The notes beneath the pieces are model-generated. The model worked only from the letters and a program-made list of their open reading frames with translations, was not told where the DNA came from and did not search any database. DNA of 54,309 nt from Acidobacteriota bacterium (GTDB lineage: Bacteria > Acidobacteriota > Terriglobia > Bryobacterales > Bryobacteraceae): the NCBI GenBank assembly GCA_016871155.1, contig VFZO01000013.1, positions 1 to 54,309 on the forward strand. Direction: 5' to 3'. The position numbers and the translations under genes were made by a program. Positions 19,301-28,237 of this stretch are shown in pieces. Each line of letters begins with the position of its first letter. Position 1 is the first letter of the stretch.

Positions 19301-19518
19301 GCGGCTCCCCCCGCACGCGTCACGCTGAGCCCGGGCGGCAGGGCGCCAGCCGTGAAGGTGTATTGATAGGGATTCGAACCTTCGTGGGCGATAGTACCCG
19401 GATAGTTGGAGCCTTGCGCGCCGAGTCCGAGAGATGGAGAGAGCGGGAGCGTGCAGGTTTGCGCGTACACGCCAACGGACATTCCAACAGCGGTTGCCAG
19501 CAAGATAGTCCGAAACAT
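16384..19518 (-). CDS. Secreted multi-domain Ig/BACON-repeat protein with Solibacter-type C-terminal domain
   Basis: A 1044-residue exported protein of beta-sandwich repeats. The signal peptide is about 1-19 (MFRTILLATAVGMSVGVYA). Two putative-Ig domains follow (to about residue 200), each with LPPG...GTY(D/N)F(T/S)LRV. Six BACON-like repeats then occupy about 200-810, opening with motifs such as FSVTPASLSFQGQSGG and LLVSPASLSVTLRQ and usually containing a Gly-x-Tyr-x-Gly turn near their end. The last 200 residues (APGMFATLYGGF ... VTGLGQTDPPGEDG ... VPGGIAPGDHAV) match my memory of TIGR03437, a C-terminal domain of unknown function common in Solibacter. Such repeats usually bind carbohydrate or act as spacers at the surface. 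It starts 26 bases after the GH-like gene and ends 5 bases before receptor C. Confidence 0.85.
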   Translation of the reverse strand: MFRTILLATAVGMSVGVYAQTCTLPLSPSLGLGAQGSNYPGTIAHEGSNPYQYTFTAGALPPGLSVTRAGGAAAFAGVATTSGTYDFTLRVTDSAGCVGQGAFRIVIDGPLNVSPLQMPTGAVGRPFDQLIGLRAGSTPVTVTGVALAGGTLPPGVQISTAGGLWRLTGVAATQGTYNFSLRVEGGGMAATQSYAAIITLGAGLQVSASFLRFSTRVGDPAPPAQTVNIASGDGGNFRYRVTVTNPGFAVDTGFGASAVLTTPFTISVAPRVLNNNPGLFNGVIDIVPEDGVGASTKVSIEMTVLPQPGLLVSPASLSVTLRQNDPPVTRGVQLLSTEAPLTFTVEAFSPVGGNWLAATPFTGETPNTLNVVFNSTGLEPGVYNGNLRISANRNGAPAIGSPFTVSAVLTVDPAAPTSGFSVTPASLSFQGQSGGAPAPSQSLTINNAGGPLTWQAGSDVPWVTLSQPNGTTPTNITVTAFPSGLAAGTYQGNLRFFSGGTTVLVPVSINVTPAAPVPTDPLIRISPEQLAGSVTTQNPITTLSFTVTAVNAPLEVKAEPTVEWLSVITSNVSGTPANFQIRADATKLSPGTHQGAVLVTTTNPNGLKSSVAVNVSLSVSQSGQTGPGVFSTNTSSLIFDWRQGGGVPPSQRIQLSSNGLPVTWDAATTVTWINLSSRAGTTPGVLDVSVSPQFLGAGNYRGEIRFRRGSEEVGVVTVLLSVSGAGALRAEPSALVYLVETGRDAAPQLFTVIRQGSELPANFTVRAAPEWLSVTPDSGVTPARLEAVIRKDRLPQATTSVIRLEGEIQLESNAGGVRVPILLTVVPPQGAPAGRELPWILSVTNAGSTLPGPVAPGMFATLYGGFEGRDVRVFFDANRAALLSNEATQLTAAVPFAIGGRVSTRVSVLIDGLLSRELELRVADANPGIYTRTGSGRGRPKGVDEEVEAGAVIELEVTGLGQTDPPGEDGVTVSGAERRPLAEVAATIGGLRAEVLSCGTPEGVVNGSARCRLRVPGGIAPGDHAVVIVAGGASSQAGVVLRVK

Positions 19519-19544
19519 TTTGGCCTCTATTTGTTACTGCAATT

Positions 19545-21050
19545 CTACACCACGATTTCGGCCCACTCCACCCGGCCTGGTCCGCCGGCTTTCGCGTCCA
19601 CGACGATCTCGGGACCGGAAATCCCGGCGGCGAAACCATACACGGGAACGTCCGGCCCCGGCCGGAGGCCGTGGTCGACGCCCGCGAAACGGGAGAGAAC
19701 TCCGTTCAAGCGCACCTCCCAACTTCGAGGGTCAGCTCCGCGGACCCCGAGGCGCAGCCGCGCGGGACCCTTCGTCTCGCCTACAGGAATCCGGATGGCA
19801 AACCACCGGCCGGCCTCTGTATCTACCGGCAGCTTGTGCGCCGGTTTCTCGCCGGGGGCCCAGGTGTCCTGGTAGGTCACAACATGCCGGCGCACCTTGC
19901 CGCGCAATGTGTCCTTACGTCCTGCCTCCCGCAACAGCGCCGGATAGGTGGAATTGTTGTCCATCGCCGTTTGGCTGTCCATGTAATTGAACAGGTAGAT
20001 GCCATCGGCGCCCTGTTCCAGATATGCCCAGGCCGAACCGCGCACGGTTTCCAACGAATTCGATTGCCAGGCCCGGCCGCCGGCGCCGATCGAGCCGGGA
20101 AAGGCGTTCAGCCCCAACTCCAGGCCGGCGTTCAATTTGACGCGCGCCGGAAGAAGGCTCCGCCAAAGCGCGATCGGCATATCGTTATCCACGGTACGCC
20201 AGAAATTCGTCACGGTGACAACGTCGACCAGCCCTTCCCGCGCCCAGGCGAGCACGTCCAGTCCCAGGCGGGCCGCAGTCTCCGGCCTGGAGGGCGCGCG
20301 CACGGCAATCTTTTTCCGGCTGCCCAGCCGGGCCCTGACTCGCCGGTGAAAATCGGTGAGCACCCGCGCGCCTTCCGCCTCACGCCCCGGCGCCAGATGG
20401 AACCCGAAGCGCATCCAGTCCAACTCCATTCCGTCAAAGCCGTAGCGGGTGGCCACTTCGTCTATCAAGGCAAAGTTGTGCTCACGTACCTCCGGCCGCA
20501 GATAGTCCAGGGCGCGGTCCCGTTGCTCGCCCCGGTACGGCACGCGGCGCAGTTCTGGATGTTCCTTCCAAAACGCGCTGTGCAGGTAGTGGCGCTCATC
20601 GTCGACGTTGTGCAGATCGTTCATTCGGATGGACACCCACGCGCCGATGCGGTGTTTGCGGGCCCGCGCCAGCCAGAGTTTGTAGACGTCGATTCCGTCC
20701 CAGTGCAACTGCCAAGCCTGGTGCACCCAGGCGCGCGCGGACTTGGCCTCCTCTGCCTTTACACTGGCGAACAGCGGCTGCGTGTCCGGACCGTTGGGAT
20801 CGTAGCCGTCCCAGAAACTGGACCGGGTCGTCGAGGGAAACCCGGCGCGCATCGCATTGACGTTAAAGAGCAGATCCTGGACCTGGGTTCCGGCATACTG
20901 ATCGACGAACGCCGAGACGTCCGCTGCAGTGAGCCGCTGGCCGGCCCGGCTGGAAAAGAAATGGTTGCTGTCCTCGTTTAGAGCCAGTCCGCCGCCCCGT
21001 TCCGCACCCTGCGCGAACGCCCCGAGCGCAAGAAATGATCGCCGTTCCAT
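19545..21050 (-). CDS. Exported TIM-barrel glycoside-hydrolase-like protein
   Basis: A 501-residue protein. The ATG at 21048-21050 is chosen because it begins a twin-arginine-like leader (MERRSFLALGAFAQG); the frame is open upstream but antisense to ttcA there. The central region reads like a (beta/alpha)8 barrel, with a conserved acidic strand end YGFDGMELDWMRF near residues 200-215, where Glu and Asp are candidate catalytic residues. Other barrel-like segments are GLVDVVTVTNFW and GADGIYLFNYMD. The C-terminal ~130 residues look like a beta-sandwich. It resembles uncharacterised planctomycete/acidobacterial hydrolases rather than a named GH family, so specificity is unknown. It heads the operon with the Ig-like protein and receptor C, and diverges from ttcA with 24 bases between starts. 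Confidence 0.7.
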   Translation of the reverse strand: MERRSFLALGAFAQGAERGGGLALNEDSNHFFSSRAGQRLTAADVSAFVDQYAGTQVQDLLFNVNAMRAGFPSTTRSSFWDGYDPNGPDTQPLFASVKAEEAKSARAWVHQAWQLHWDGIDVYKLWLARARKHRIGAWVSIRMNDLHNVDDERHYLHSAFWKEHPELRRVPYRGEQRDRALDYLRPEVREHNFALIDEVATRYGFDGMELDWMRFGFHLAPGREAEGARVLTDFHRRVRARLGSRKKIAVRAPSRPETAARLGLDVLAWAREGLVDVVTVTNFWRTVDNDMPIALWRSLLPARVKLNAGLELGLNAFPGSIGAGGRAWQSNSLETVRGSAWAYLEQGADGIYLFNYMDSQTAMDNNSTYPALLREAGRKDTLRGKVRRHVVTYQDTWAPGEKPAHKLPVDTEAGRWFAIRIPVGETKGPARLRLGVRGADPRSWEVRLNGVLSRFAGVDHGLRPGPDVPVYGFAAGISGPEIVVDAKAGGPGRVEWAEIVV

Positions 21051-21074
21051 AAAGAGATAGTAAAATGAAAGAGA

Positions 21075-21878
21075 TTGGATCTCGAAAAAACTCTTCTCCG
21101 CAAGGTCGGCCAGGCGATCGAACGTTTCGACATGATTCGGAACGGGGACCGGATCGCCGTTGGGCTTTCCGGCGGAAAGGACTCGGTGACCCTGCTGGAG
21201 GCGTTGTGCCTTCTGCAAAAGCGAGCGCCGATCGACTTTGAAGTCTGCGCTTTCACAGTGGAACAAGGCAAGTTCCTGGCTCCCATCGCCCCGTTTGGCG
21301 AGTACATGAAGGAGCGAGGCATTGAGTGGTTATACGTCCGGGACGAACCAAGCATTCAACTCATCGAGGATCAGCCGGACCATGGCTGCGACCTTTGCAG
21401 CCGGTTCCGCCGCCGCGCCGTTTACGAGATCGCGGCGCGTATGAACGCCAACGTCATCGCCCTGGGCCACACGGCCGACGATTTTTGCGAGTCGCTGCTG
21501 CGAAACGCAATGTACACAGGCCGGCTAAGCGCCTTGCCGGCGGTAACTTGGTCCGCGAAAAAAGATTTCCGGCTGATTCGCCCGCTCGTTTTCGTCGGCG
21601 AAGACATTACCCGCGCCTATTCGGCCGGTCTCGGCGCACCCGTCATTCCGTGCGGCTGCTCGCAAAAGACTGGTACCGTCCGGCGCTCGCTTCGTGATAT
21701 CTTTGCTGAGCTTGAGCAGGATCACCCATTCTTGAAAGAAAATTTGTTAACCGCGATGGGCAACATCGACCATTCCCGCCTGCTTGACACCCGCTATCTA
21801 GCGGACGACGCAGGCGGCAAATCCCAACCTCCCTCCCCCAGCCGTTCCGAATTGTTTCCAGTCGTCATGGAGTTGTAA
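21075..21878 (+). CDS. ttcA: tRNA 2-thiocytidine(32) synthetase TtcA-like
   Basis: A 267-residue PP-loop ATPase. The nucleotide-binding motif SGGKDS is at residues 32-37. The Cys pair of TtcA is present as C105-D-L-C108, and the later cluster ligand region is IPCGCSQKTG (C193/C195). These fit an iron-sulfur-dependent thiolation enzyme that modifies cytidine 32 of tRNA in the cytoplasm. GHTADDFCESLLRN is also typical of the family. The best start is TTG at 21075; an ATG 10 bases upstream is out of frame. A -10-like TAAAAT lies at 21061-21066, so the leader may be very short. The C-terminal ~25 residues are low-complexity (Pro/Ser rich). Other TtcA/TilS-like thiolases are the main alternative. 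Confidence 0.85.
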   Translation: MDLEKTLLRKVGQAIERFDMIRNGDRIAVGLSGGKDSVTLLEALCLLQKRAPIDFEVCAFTVEQGKFLAPIAPFGEYMKERGIEWLYVRDEPSIQLIEDQPDHGCDLCSRFRRRAVYEIAARMNANVIALGHTADDFCESLLRNAMYTGRLSALPAVTWSAKKDFRLIRPLVFVGEDITRAYSAGLGAPVIPCGCSQKTGTVRRSLRDIFAELEQDHPFLKENLLTAMGNIDHSRLLDTRYLADDAGGKSQPPSPSRSELFPVVMEL

Positions 21879-21949
21879 CCAATCCAGGCTTGCTACTCCG
21901 GAAACCCCTCTGAGACACTAAGCTTTCCCCTTTTCCCCACTGAGGCAAC

Positions 21950-22564
21950 ATGAATATCCTTCCGCGCGAAGAGAAGTTCTTTGAACTCCTGAACACCCAG
22001 ACGCGCCTGATCAACGAAGCCGCCAACGTCCTTCTTGAAGGCGTTCGAACCGGCAATTCGCAGCTGAAGCTGACCGAACCCCGCATCCAGCAGTACGAAC
22101 ACGAGTGCGACGAGATCCTGCACGACGTTTTTAAGCGGCTGAATCAGACATTTATCACTCCGCTCGATCCGGAGGACATTCACAAGCTCTGCTCCCACCT
22201 GGACGATGTGATGGACGGAATGGAGGAGGCATCCCACTGCCTAACGGCCTACAACGTCGAACCGATTCCTCAGCCGGTCATCGAGATCTGCAAGTTTCTG
22301 GTCTCAGCCGTCAGTGAGATGAAGTCCGCGGTGGCACTGATTGAGAGTAACCGCCAGATTGTCGAACACTGCATCGAAATTAACCGGTTGGAGGACCAGG
22401 TGGACAAGATCGTCCGCCAAGCCGTGGTGGATCTCTATAACCACGAGAAAGATCCGATCCGCGTGATGAAGCTCAAGGAAATCTACGACATTCTGGAGTG
22501 GACCGTGGACTCGTGCGAAGACGTCTCCGACGTGCTCCAGAACGTCGTCGTGAAGAATAGCTAA
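21950..22564 (+). CDS. DUF47 / PhoU-like phosphate transport accessory protein
   Basis: A 204-residue all-helical protein of the DUF47 (PhoU_div) family, with no signal peptide or membrane segment. Acidic and His-rich helix segments such as HECDEILHDVF and SHLDDVMDGMEEASH are the metal-cluster-type motifs shared with PhoU. It starts with ATG after a GAGG sequence at about the right distance. Twelve bases separate it from the PiT transporter gene, an arrangement seen in many bacteria, where DUF47 proteins are thought to modulate Pit-type phosphate uptake. It probably acts at the cytoplasmic face of that transporter. Confidence 0.9.
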   Translation: MNILPREEKFFELLNTQTRLINEAANVLLEGVRTGNSQLKLTEPRIQQYEHECDEILHDVFKRLNQTFITPLDPEDIHKLCSHLDDVMDGMEEASHCLTAYNVEPIPQPVIEICKFLVSAVSEMKSAVALIESNRQIVEHCIEINRLEDQVDKIVRQAVVDLYNHEKDPIRVMKLKEIYDILEWTVDSCEDVSDVLQNVVVKNS

Positions 22565-22576
22565 GCACCTACCCGC

Positions 22577-23605
22577 ATGGATTCGACATTCCTGCTCGTA
22601 GCCCTGATTATCGCCGTAGCGCTCGCGTTCGACTATATCAACGGGTTCCATGACGCCGCGAACTCCATCGCTACCGTTGTGGCGACCCGCGTGCTGAACC
22701 CGCTCCATGCCGTTATCTGGGCCGGTGTCTGGAACTTCGTCGCCGTCTTTGTGCTAGACACCGGCGTTGCGTCAACGGTGGGCAAGGGCATGGTGGATCT
22801 AAAGGTTGTCACGCCGTTCGTCGTGCTTGCGGGGCTGCTTGGAGCGATCTCCTGGAACCTGCTTACCTGGTGGTGGGGCCTGCCGTCTTCGTCGAGCCAC
22901 GCGCTGATCGGCGGATACGGCGGCGCCGCCATGGCAAAGGTCGCGTTAACTCAAGGCATTACCTCTACGTTCGATGCGCTGGTGATACCGGGTTGGATCA
23001 AGACGATCTCATTCATCGTGATCGCTCCGGCGCTGGGCATGGCGCTGGCGTACCTGCTGATGGTCGCCGTTTACTGGGTATTTCGCGACACGCACCCGAA
23101 CCGGGTCGACAAGTGGTTTCGCGGTTTGCAGCTCTTTTCCTCGGCGGTATTCAGTTTTTCGCATGGAGCCAACGACGCCCAGAAGACGATGGGAATCATT
23201 ACGAGCGTCCTGTTTTCGGCGGGCTATATCTCGGAGTTCATCGTGCCGGTTCCGGTCATCTGGGCGGCCTACATCGCCATCGCCGCCGGCACAATGTCCG
23301 GAGGCTGGCGCATCGTGAGGACCATGGGCGCACGATTAACCCGGCTGAAACCGCGCGGCGGATTCTGCGCCGAAACGGCGGCGGCGATTTCGATTCTGTT
23401 CCCCACCTACCTGCATATGCCGGTTTCGACCACCCACGTCATCGCGGGTTCGATTGCCGGAGTCGGCTCAATCCACCGCTTGAAGGCAGTGCGCTGGGGA
23501 CTGGCAACCAACATCGTGTGGGCGTGGATCATGACCATCCCGGCTTCGGCCGGCGTCGGCGCATTTTGCATGGCGCTGATCTATTTTCTAGCCGGAAAGT
23601 CCTGA
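22577..23605 (+). CDS. pit: PiT-family inorganic phosphate transporter
   Basis: A 342-residue inner-membrane protein with about ten transmembrane helices. It contains the two inverted signature repeats of the PiT/SLC20 family: GFHDAANSIATVVATRVL near residues 23-40 and FSHGANDAQKTMG near 194-206. These line the phosphate/cation path. Length is typical for a bacterial low-affinity Pit. It follows the DUF47 gene and is surely co-transcribed with it. No Pho box is evident in the short upstream region, so phosphate control cannot be claimed. Confidence 0.93.
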   Translation: MDSTFLLVALIIAVALAFDYINGFHDAANSIATVVATRVLNPLHAVIWAGVWNFVAVFVLDTGVASTVGKGMVDLKVVTPFVVLAGLLGAISWNLLTWWWGLPSSSSHALIGGYGGAAMAKVALTQGITSTFDALVIPGWIKTISFIVIAPALGMALAYLLMVAVYWVFRDTHPNRVDKWFRGLQLFSSAVFSFSHGANDAQKTMGIITSVLFSAGYISEFIVPVPVIWAAYIAIAAGTMSGGWRIVRTMGARLTRLKPRGGFCAETAAAISILFPTYLHMPVSTTHVIAGSIAGVGSIHRLKAVRWGLATNIVWAWIMTIPASAGVGAFCMALIYFLAGKS

Positions 23606-23667
23606 GGCGAAAAAATTTAAAAAATTTCCCTAACAAAATGGCCGCCGGTTGCGTATGTCATTGCAAT

Positions 23668-23814
23668 ATGGAGTTGCCGAAACTTTTCGCCGCGTTGAGT
23701 GCCGCAGCCGCCTTGCTGATTGTCGCGCCGGAACCCGCCCGCAATCCGCCAACCAAGTTAGGAGAACAGCCCGCGCCGAAGAAGCCCTGCGAAGCCAAGC
23801 CGAAGGCGGCATGA
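23668..23814 (+). CDS. Possible small exported Pro/Lys-rich protein
   Basis: A 48-residue frame from ATG 23668, or 58 residues from ATG 23638. It has a hydrophobic N-terminus (LFAALSAAAALLIVAPEP) that resembles a signal peptide or single transmembrane helix, and a polar tail (PAPKKPCEAKPKAA). It follows pit by 62 bases, across an A/T-rich stretch (23610-23632). No clear ribosome-binding site is visible and I recognise no family. The signal-like start and coding-like composition make it plausible, but it could be chance. Confidence 0.35.
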   Translation: MELPKLFAALSAAAALLIVAPEPARNPPTKLGEQPAPKKPCEAKPKAA

Positions 23815-23850
23815 TGGCCTGGACTGCTCCGAAGTCAGCCGTGGTGAGGC

Positions 23851-25218
23851 CTAGGTAAGGACCTTCTTCACGACGTTCCCGTGCACATCCGTCAGGCGGT
23901 AGTGCCGGCCCTGGAATTTAAACGTCAGCTTTGTATGGTCCACGCCAAGGCAATGGAGAATCGTGGCGTGCAGGTCGTGCACGCTTACGGGGTCCTCGGT
24001 GATGTTGTAGCTGAAGTCGTCCGTGGCGCCGTGGATCGCGCCGGCCTTCACGCCGCCGCCCGCCATCCAGATCGTGAAGCAGCGGGGATGATGATCCCTG
24101 CCGTATTCGGCCGGAGTCAGAGGCCCCTGGCAGTACACGGTGCGTCCGAACTCCCCGCCCCAAACCACGAGCGTTTCGTCAAGTAATCCGCGATCGGCCA
24201 AGTCCGCCACCAGCGCGGCGGAGGCCTGGTCCACGGCCCTGCACTGCGCAGGAAGTGCGTCCTGCAGGTTGCGATGATGATCCCAGCCGCGGTGGAAGAG
24301 CTGCACAGTCCGGACACCGCGCTCGGAGAGCTTTCGCGCCAACAGGCAGTTGGCGGCAAAGCTGCCGGGCTTCCGCGCGTCGGGACCGTACCGGTCCACG
24401 ACATGGGCGGGTTCCTTGGAAAGATCGGTCAGCTCCGGAACCGAGGTCTGCATGCGAAACGCCATCTCGTACTGGGAGATGCGCGTGGCGACTTCGGGAT
24501 CGCCGGTGACGTCCAGTTGTTCGCGATTCATCTCCGCCAGGCCGTCCAGGAACTTTCGGCGCAAATCGCGGTCCATGCCGACGGGGTTGGAGAGATGGAG
24601 AACGGGGTCCGCGCCGGAACGGAAGCGAACACCCTGATAGGAAGACGGCAGAAACCCGCTTCCCCAAACACGATCGGCCAACGGCTGATCGCCGAGCTTC
24701 TGGCCGGCAGCGGTCATGACGACGTAGGACGGCAGGTCCTTATTCTCGCTGCCCAACCCGTAGGAGAGCCAAGAGCCGAGGGACGGGCGGCCCGCCAGTT
24801 GGAATCCGGTTTGAAAGAACGTGATGCCGGGATCGTGATTGATCTGCTCGGTGTTCATCGACCGGATGAAGGCGAGTTTGTCGACAATCTTTGCGGTGTG
24901 CGGCAGCAGTTCGCTGACCCACATGCCGCTCTGGCCGTATTGAGCGAATGAATAAATCGACCGCGCCACGGGAAAGCTCGTTTGCGTGGCGGTCATCGCG
25001 GTCAGCCTCTGTCCCATGCGAATCGAGCCAGGCAACTCCTGCCCGTGCAGGTCTTTCAACCGCGGCTTGTAGTCGAAGGTCTCAATTTGAGAAGGGCCTC
25101 CGAACATGAACAGGTAGATAATCCTCTTCGCCTTGGGCGCGAAGTGTGGTGCCGTGTCACCCGCCATGAGCGATTGAATCGCCGCCTGCGCCAGGAAATT
25201 TCTTCGGGTCGATTGCAT
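23851..25218 (-). CDS. Tat-exported DUF1501 protein (module 1)
   Basis: A 455-residue DUF1501 protein. Its leader [11 protein letters not shown] is a twin-arginine signal. Conserved family motifs are present in order: [14 protein letters not shown] (about 38-51), [51 protein letters not shown] and [17 protein letters not shown] at the end. I recall the family being grouped with the alkaline phosphatase/sulfatase fold; the Asp/His motifs would then be metal ligands, but no reaction is established. It starts 4 bases after the PSD1 stop, so the two are coupled. It is likely the last gene of the esterase-HExxH-PSD1-DUF1501 run. Confidence 0.92.
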   Translation of the reverse strand: MQSTRRNFLAQAAIQSLMAGDTAPHFAPKAKRIIYLFMFGGPSQIETFDYKPRLKDLHGQELPGSIRMGQRLTAMTATQTSFPVARSIYSFAQYGQSGMWVSELLPHTAKIVDKLAFIRSMNTEQINHDPGITFFQTGFQLAGRPSLGSWLSYGLGSENKDLPSYVVMTAAGQKLGDQPLADRVWGSGFLPSSYQGVRFRSGADPVLHLSNPVGMDRDLRRKFLDGLAEMNREQLDVTGDPEVATRISQYEMAFRMQTSVPELTDLSKEPAHVVDRYGPDARKPGSFAANCLLARKLSERGVRTVQLFHRGWDHHRNLQDALPAQCRAVDQASAALVADLADRGLLDETLVVWGGEFGRTVYCQGPLTPAEYGRDHHPRCFTIWMAGGGVKAGAIHGATDDFSYNITEDPVSVHDLHATILHCLGVDHTKLTFKFQGRHYRLTDVHGNVVKKVLT

Positions 25219-25222
25219 TGCT

Positions 25223-28210
25223 CTATTCCTTCGTCACGGCGGCATCCAAATTCAGAATCTGGCTGGCTACCGACATCCAAGCGGCGTGCTCAACGGGATC
25301 GATGGAGGTATCGCGCGCGGACTCTCCCTGGCGCAAGAACTCTGCGGCATCTGCGGGATTGGTGCGGAAGCGGTCCCGAGCGTAGGCGAGCATGTCTCTC
25401 AGGACGTCTCGCTCCTTCGCCCGGGCCTGCCGGCCCACGACGTGGCGGAACATGTGGTCGATGCGGCTCTCAGCCGCGGTTTCGCGGATGGCGCGCTGGG
25501 CCAGGGCGCGGGCGGCCTCGAGAAACTGGGTGTCGTTCATTAGGTGCAGGGCCTGCAGGGGTGTATTCGTACGGCCTTCCCGCACCGTGCAACTCTCGCG
25601 CAGGGCGCTGTCGAAGGTCGCCATGAACGGGGGCGGCGAGGTGCGGCGCCAGAAAGTGTAAAGGCTGCGGCGATAGAGGGACTCGCCGGTATCGGGAGCG
25701 TAGTCGGCTCCGCCGTTCTCCGTCCAGAGTCCGCCCGGCTGATACGGCTTCACGCTCGGGCCGCCGGCTTTCTCCACCAGCAGGCCGGAGACCGCCAAAG
25801 CCTGATCGCGCACCATCTCGGCCGGCAGCCGAACACGAGGGCCACGAGCCAGCAGGCGGTTATCTGGATCCTTGTCTCTCAACTCGGGCGTCACGCGCGA
25901 CGATTGGCGATAGGTCTCAGAAAGCAGAATCGTTTTCCACAGTTTCTTGACGTCCCAACCGCTCTCCATGAACTCCACCGCCAGCGAATCCAGCAGTTCT
26001 GGATGCGAGGGCCACTCGCCCTGCGCGCCAAAGTCCTCGACAGTTTTCACAAGTCCGGTGCCGAAGATCATCTGCCAGAACCGATTCACGGCGACGCGCG
26101 CGGTGAGCGGATTCGAACGGTCTGTTAGCCACCGGGCCAAGCCCAAGCGATTGGGCGGCGCGCCCGCCGGGAGCGGATGCAGCGCCGAAAGGACCCCTCG
26201 CTCGACCTTCTCACCGGGGCGGTCGTACGCGCCGCGCAGCAGGATGTGTGTAGGGCCACGGTTCTCGCGCTCCTGCATAACCATCACGGTTGGCAAGTCG
26301 CGATTGTACGCCTCTAACGCTTTCCTCGCGGCGCGCGCCTGTGCGTCCAGGGTTTTGAAGCGCGGCTCGGCGGCCAGCGCCAAGTAGGCGCGGCGCGCGA
26401 GTTCGGACTCCGTGGCGGTTCGGGCCACCACGCTCTTCCGCACGATGCCGTCCAGGCCGGATTCGAGCGCCAACATTTCGACTTCGTTGGGGTCGAGCAC
26501 GTCGTTATACGAACGGAATTCGGCCATCGTGCCCTGGAATCCATGGGGCCACCCGGCGCCCGCGCCGAGGTTCAATTTCCCCGGCTTCCGGAAGTCCTGG
26601 TTCAGGGCGTCCAGTTGAGTCTCCAGTTCCACAGGTTTTCCATCGACGTACATTTTCACGCCGGACGCCATGCGGCTGCCATCGTACGTAATCGCCAGAT
26701 GTACCGAACGCCCTTTGGCAACCGGCGTTTTCGAACGCACCAGAATGGCGTCGTCGAGACGGCGGACGGCGAAGTGCGCTTCTACGTGACCGTTGTCCAG
26801 GTTGACACCGTAGCCTTCCGAATAGTTTTGGACACCGGTCATCCGATGGAACAGCACGCCCTGGCCGGTCTGGGAATTGAAACGCAGAGCCACCGTGAAG
26901 CGATTTTGAAACCCGAATTGCCCGTAGTCGGCGGTTTCATGCATTGTCTTGCCGTCAAAGGAGAGCGAAGTCAGCGGCACTTCGTCACGCAACGATTCGC
27001 GAAGCATCCACTTCGTGCCGGCGGGCAGCGATTTCTCCCAAACCGATTGCGCTTTCGAGAGCTCGCCTTCGGCGGCGGCCAGGGCCTGCGACGCCGCGGC
27101 GGCGCGGCTCTGAAGCCGGGACATCTCCGCCCGGTGGGCCGTAGTAGGCGCCTGAATCAGAGGCGGTGAATTTCCGTACTTCTGGTAGCGCCCGGGGTCG
27201 CCGATCTGGTCGAAGTAGGCAAAGAACTGGTAGAACTCCTTCTGCGTGATGGGGTCGTACTTGTGGTTATGGCAGCGGGCGCAGCCCACGGTCAAGCCGA
27301 GAAATACGGTTCCCATGGTCTCCAGGCGGTCGACCGCGTATTCGGCCAGGTACTCTTCGGGCACGATGCCGCCTTCCGAATTACCCCGGTGATTTCGGCT
27401 GAATCCGGTGGCGATGATCTGCGACTCCTTCGCGTTGGGAATCAGGTCGCCGGCGATCTGTTCGGTAATGAACCGGTCGAACGGCATGTTCTTGTCAAAG
27501 GCTTCGATAACCCAGTCCCGCCAGCGCCACATGAAGCGCTCGGCATCGGTCTGATAGCCGTTGGTGTCCGCGTAACGGGCGGCGTCGAGCCAGCGGATCG
27601 CCATGCGCTCGGCATAACGAGGACTGGCAAGCAAACGGTCGAGTTGCTTTTCGTACGCATCCGGCGAGCGGTCGTTGACAAACTGATCGATCTCGGCGGG
27701 TGAGGGCGGGAGACCGGTGATGTCCAGCGCCGCGCGGCGAAGCAACGTCTGCGGGTCCGCCGCCGGCGACGGCCGCAGTCCCTCCTTCTTCAAACGCTCC
27801 CGCACGAAAACGTCGATGGAGCCTTCGGTCTTCACCGGCGGAATGAACGACCAGTGTTTCTGCCAGGGCGCGCCTTCGGAAATCCACTGCGTAATCGTCG
27901 CGATCTCCTTTGCCGATACGCGCAGGCCCGTATGAACCGGCGGCATACGAAGCGCCTGATTCTCGCTCTGGATTCGCTTGAGGATCAAGCTCTCCCCGGG
28001 CTTGCCGGGGACGATGGCCTTTAGCGGCCCTTTGGCCGACTCCTCGCGGTCGAGGCGCAGCCGGATCCCTTTATTGGCAGCATCCTGGCCGTGGCAGCTC
28101 AGGCAGCGGTCCGAAAGAATGGGGCGGATGTCGCGATTGAACCCCAGCGGCTGGGCGTGGCAAACGGCGGCCGCCAGAAACGCGCCGCACATCGAATGGA
28201 AACGCAGCAT
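25223..28210 (-). CDS. PSD1/DUF1549/DUF1553 cytochrome-domain protein with LamG-like insert (module 1)
   Basis: A 995-residue exported protein with a signal peptide ([19 protein letters not shown]). The planctomycete cytochrome-C domain has a first heme motif C-L-S-C-H at 36-40. The DUF1549 (PSCyt2) domain follows at about 140-345, with a second CxxCH (C-A-R-C-H) near residue 307 in [15 protein letters not shown] LamG/concanavalin-like segment lies at about 420-600 ([10 protein letters not shown] is the typical strand). DUF1553 (PSD1) forms the C-terminus (about 690-960), with [14 protein letters not shown] and [14 protein letters not shown]. Heme attachment implies periplasmic redox activity. 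The physiological role is unknown. Confidence 0.92.
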   Translation of the reverse strand: MLRFHSMCGAFLAAAVCHAQPLGFNRDIRPILSDRCLSCHGQDAANKGIRLRLDREESAKGPLKAIVPGKPGESLILKRIQSENQALRMPPVHTGLRVSAKEIATITQWISEGAPWQKHWSFIPPVKTEGSIDVFVRERLKKEGLRPSPAADPQTLLRRAALDITGLPPSPAEIDQFVNDRSPDAYEKQLDRLLASPRYAERMAIRWLDAARYADTNGYQTDAERFMWRWRDWVIEAFDKNMPFDRFITEQIAGDLIPNAKESQIIATGFSRNHRGNSEGGIVPEEYLAEYAVDRLETMGTVFLGLTVGCARCHNHKYDPITQKEFYQFFAYFDQIGDPGRYQKYGNSPPLIQAPTTAHRAEMSRLQSRAAAASQALAAAEGELSKAQSVWEKSLPAGTKWMLRESLRDEVPLTSLSFDGKTMHETADYGQFGFQNRFTVALRFNSQTGQGVLFHRMTGVQNYSEGYGVNLDNGHVEAHFAVRRLDDAILVRSKTPVAKGRSVHLAITYDGSRMASGVKMYVDGKPVELETQLDALNQDFRKPGKLNLGAGAGWPHGFQGTMAEFRSYNDVLDPNEVEMLALESGLDGIVRKSVVARTATESELARRAYLALAAEPRFKTLDAQARAARKALEAYNRDLPTVMVMQERENRGPTHILLRGAYDRPGEKVERGVLSALHPLPAGAPPNRLGLARWLTDRSNPLTARVAVNRFWQMIFGTGLVKTVEDFGAQGEWPSHPELLDSLAVEFMESGWDVKKLWKTILLSETYRQSSRVTPELRDKDPDNRLLARGPRVRLPAEMVRDQALAVSGLLVEKAGGPSVKPYQPGGLWTENGGADYAPDTGESLYRRSLYTFWRRTSPPPFMATFDSALRESCTVREGRTNTPLQALHLMNDTQFLEAARALAQRAIRETAAESRIDHMFRHVVGRQARAKERDVLRDMLAYARDRFRTNPADAAEFLRQGESARDTSIDPVEHAAWMSVASQILNLDAAVTKE

Positions 28211-28237
28211 GGCTTAGCCGTCATTGTATGCCAAACC

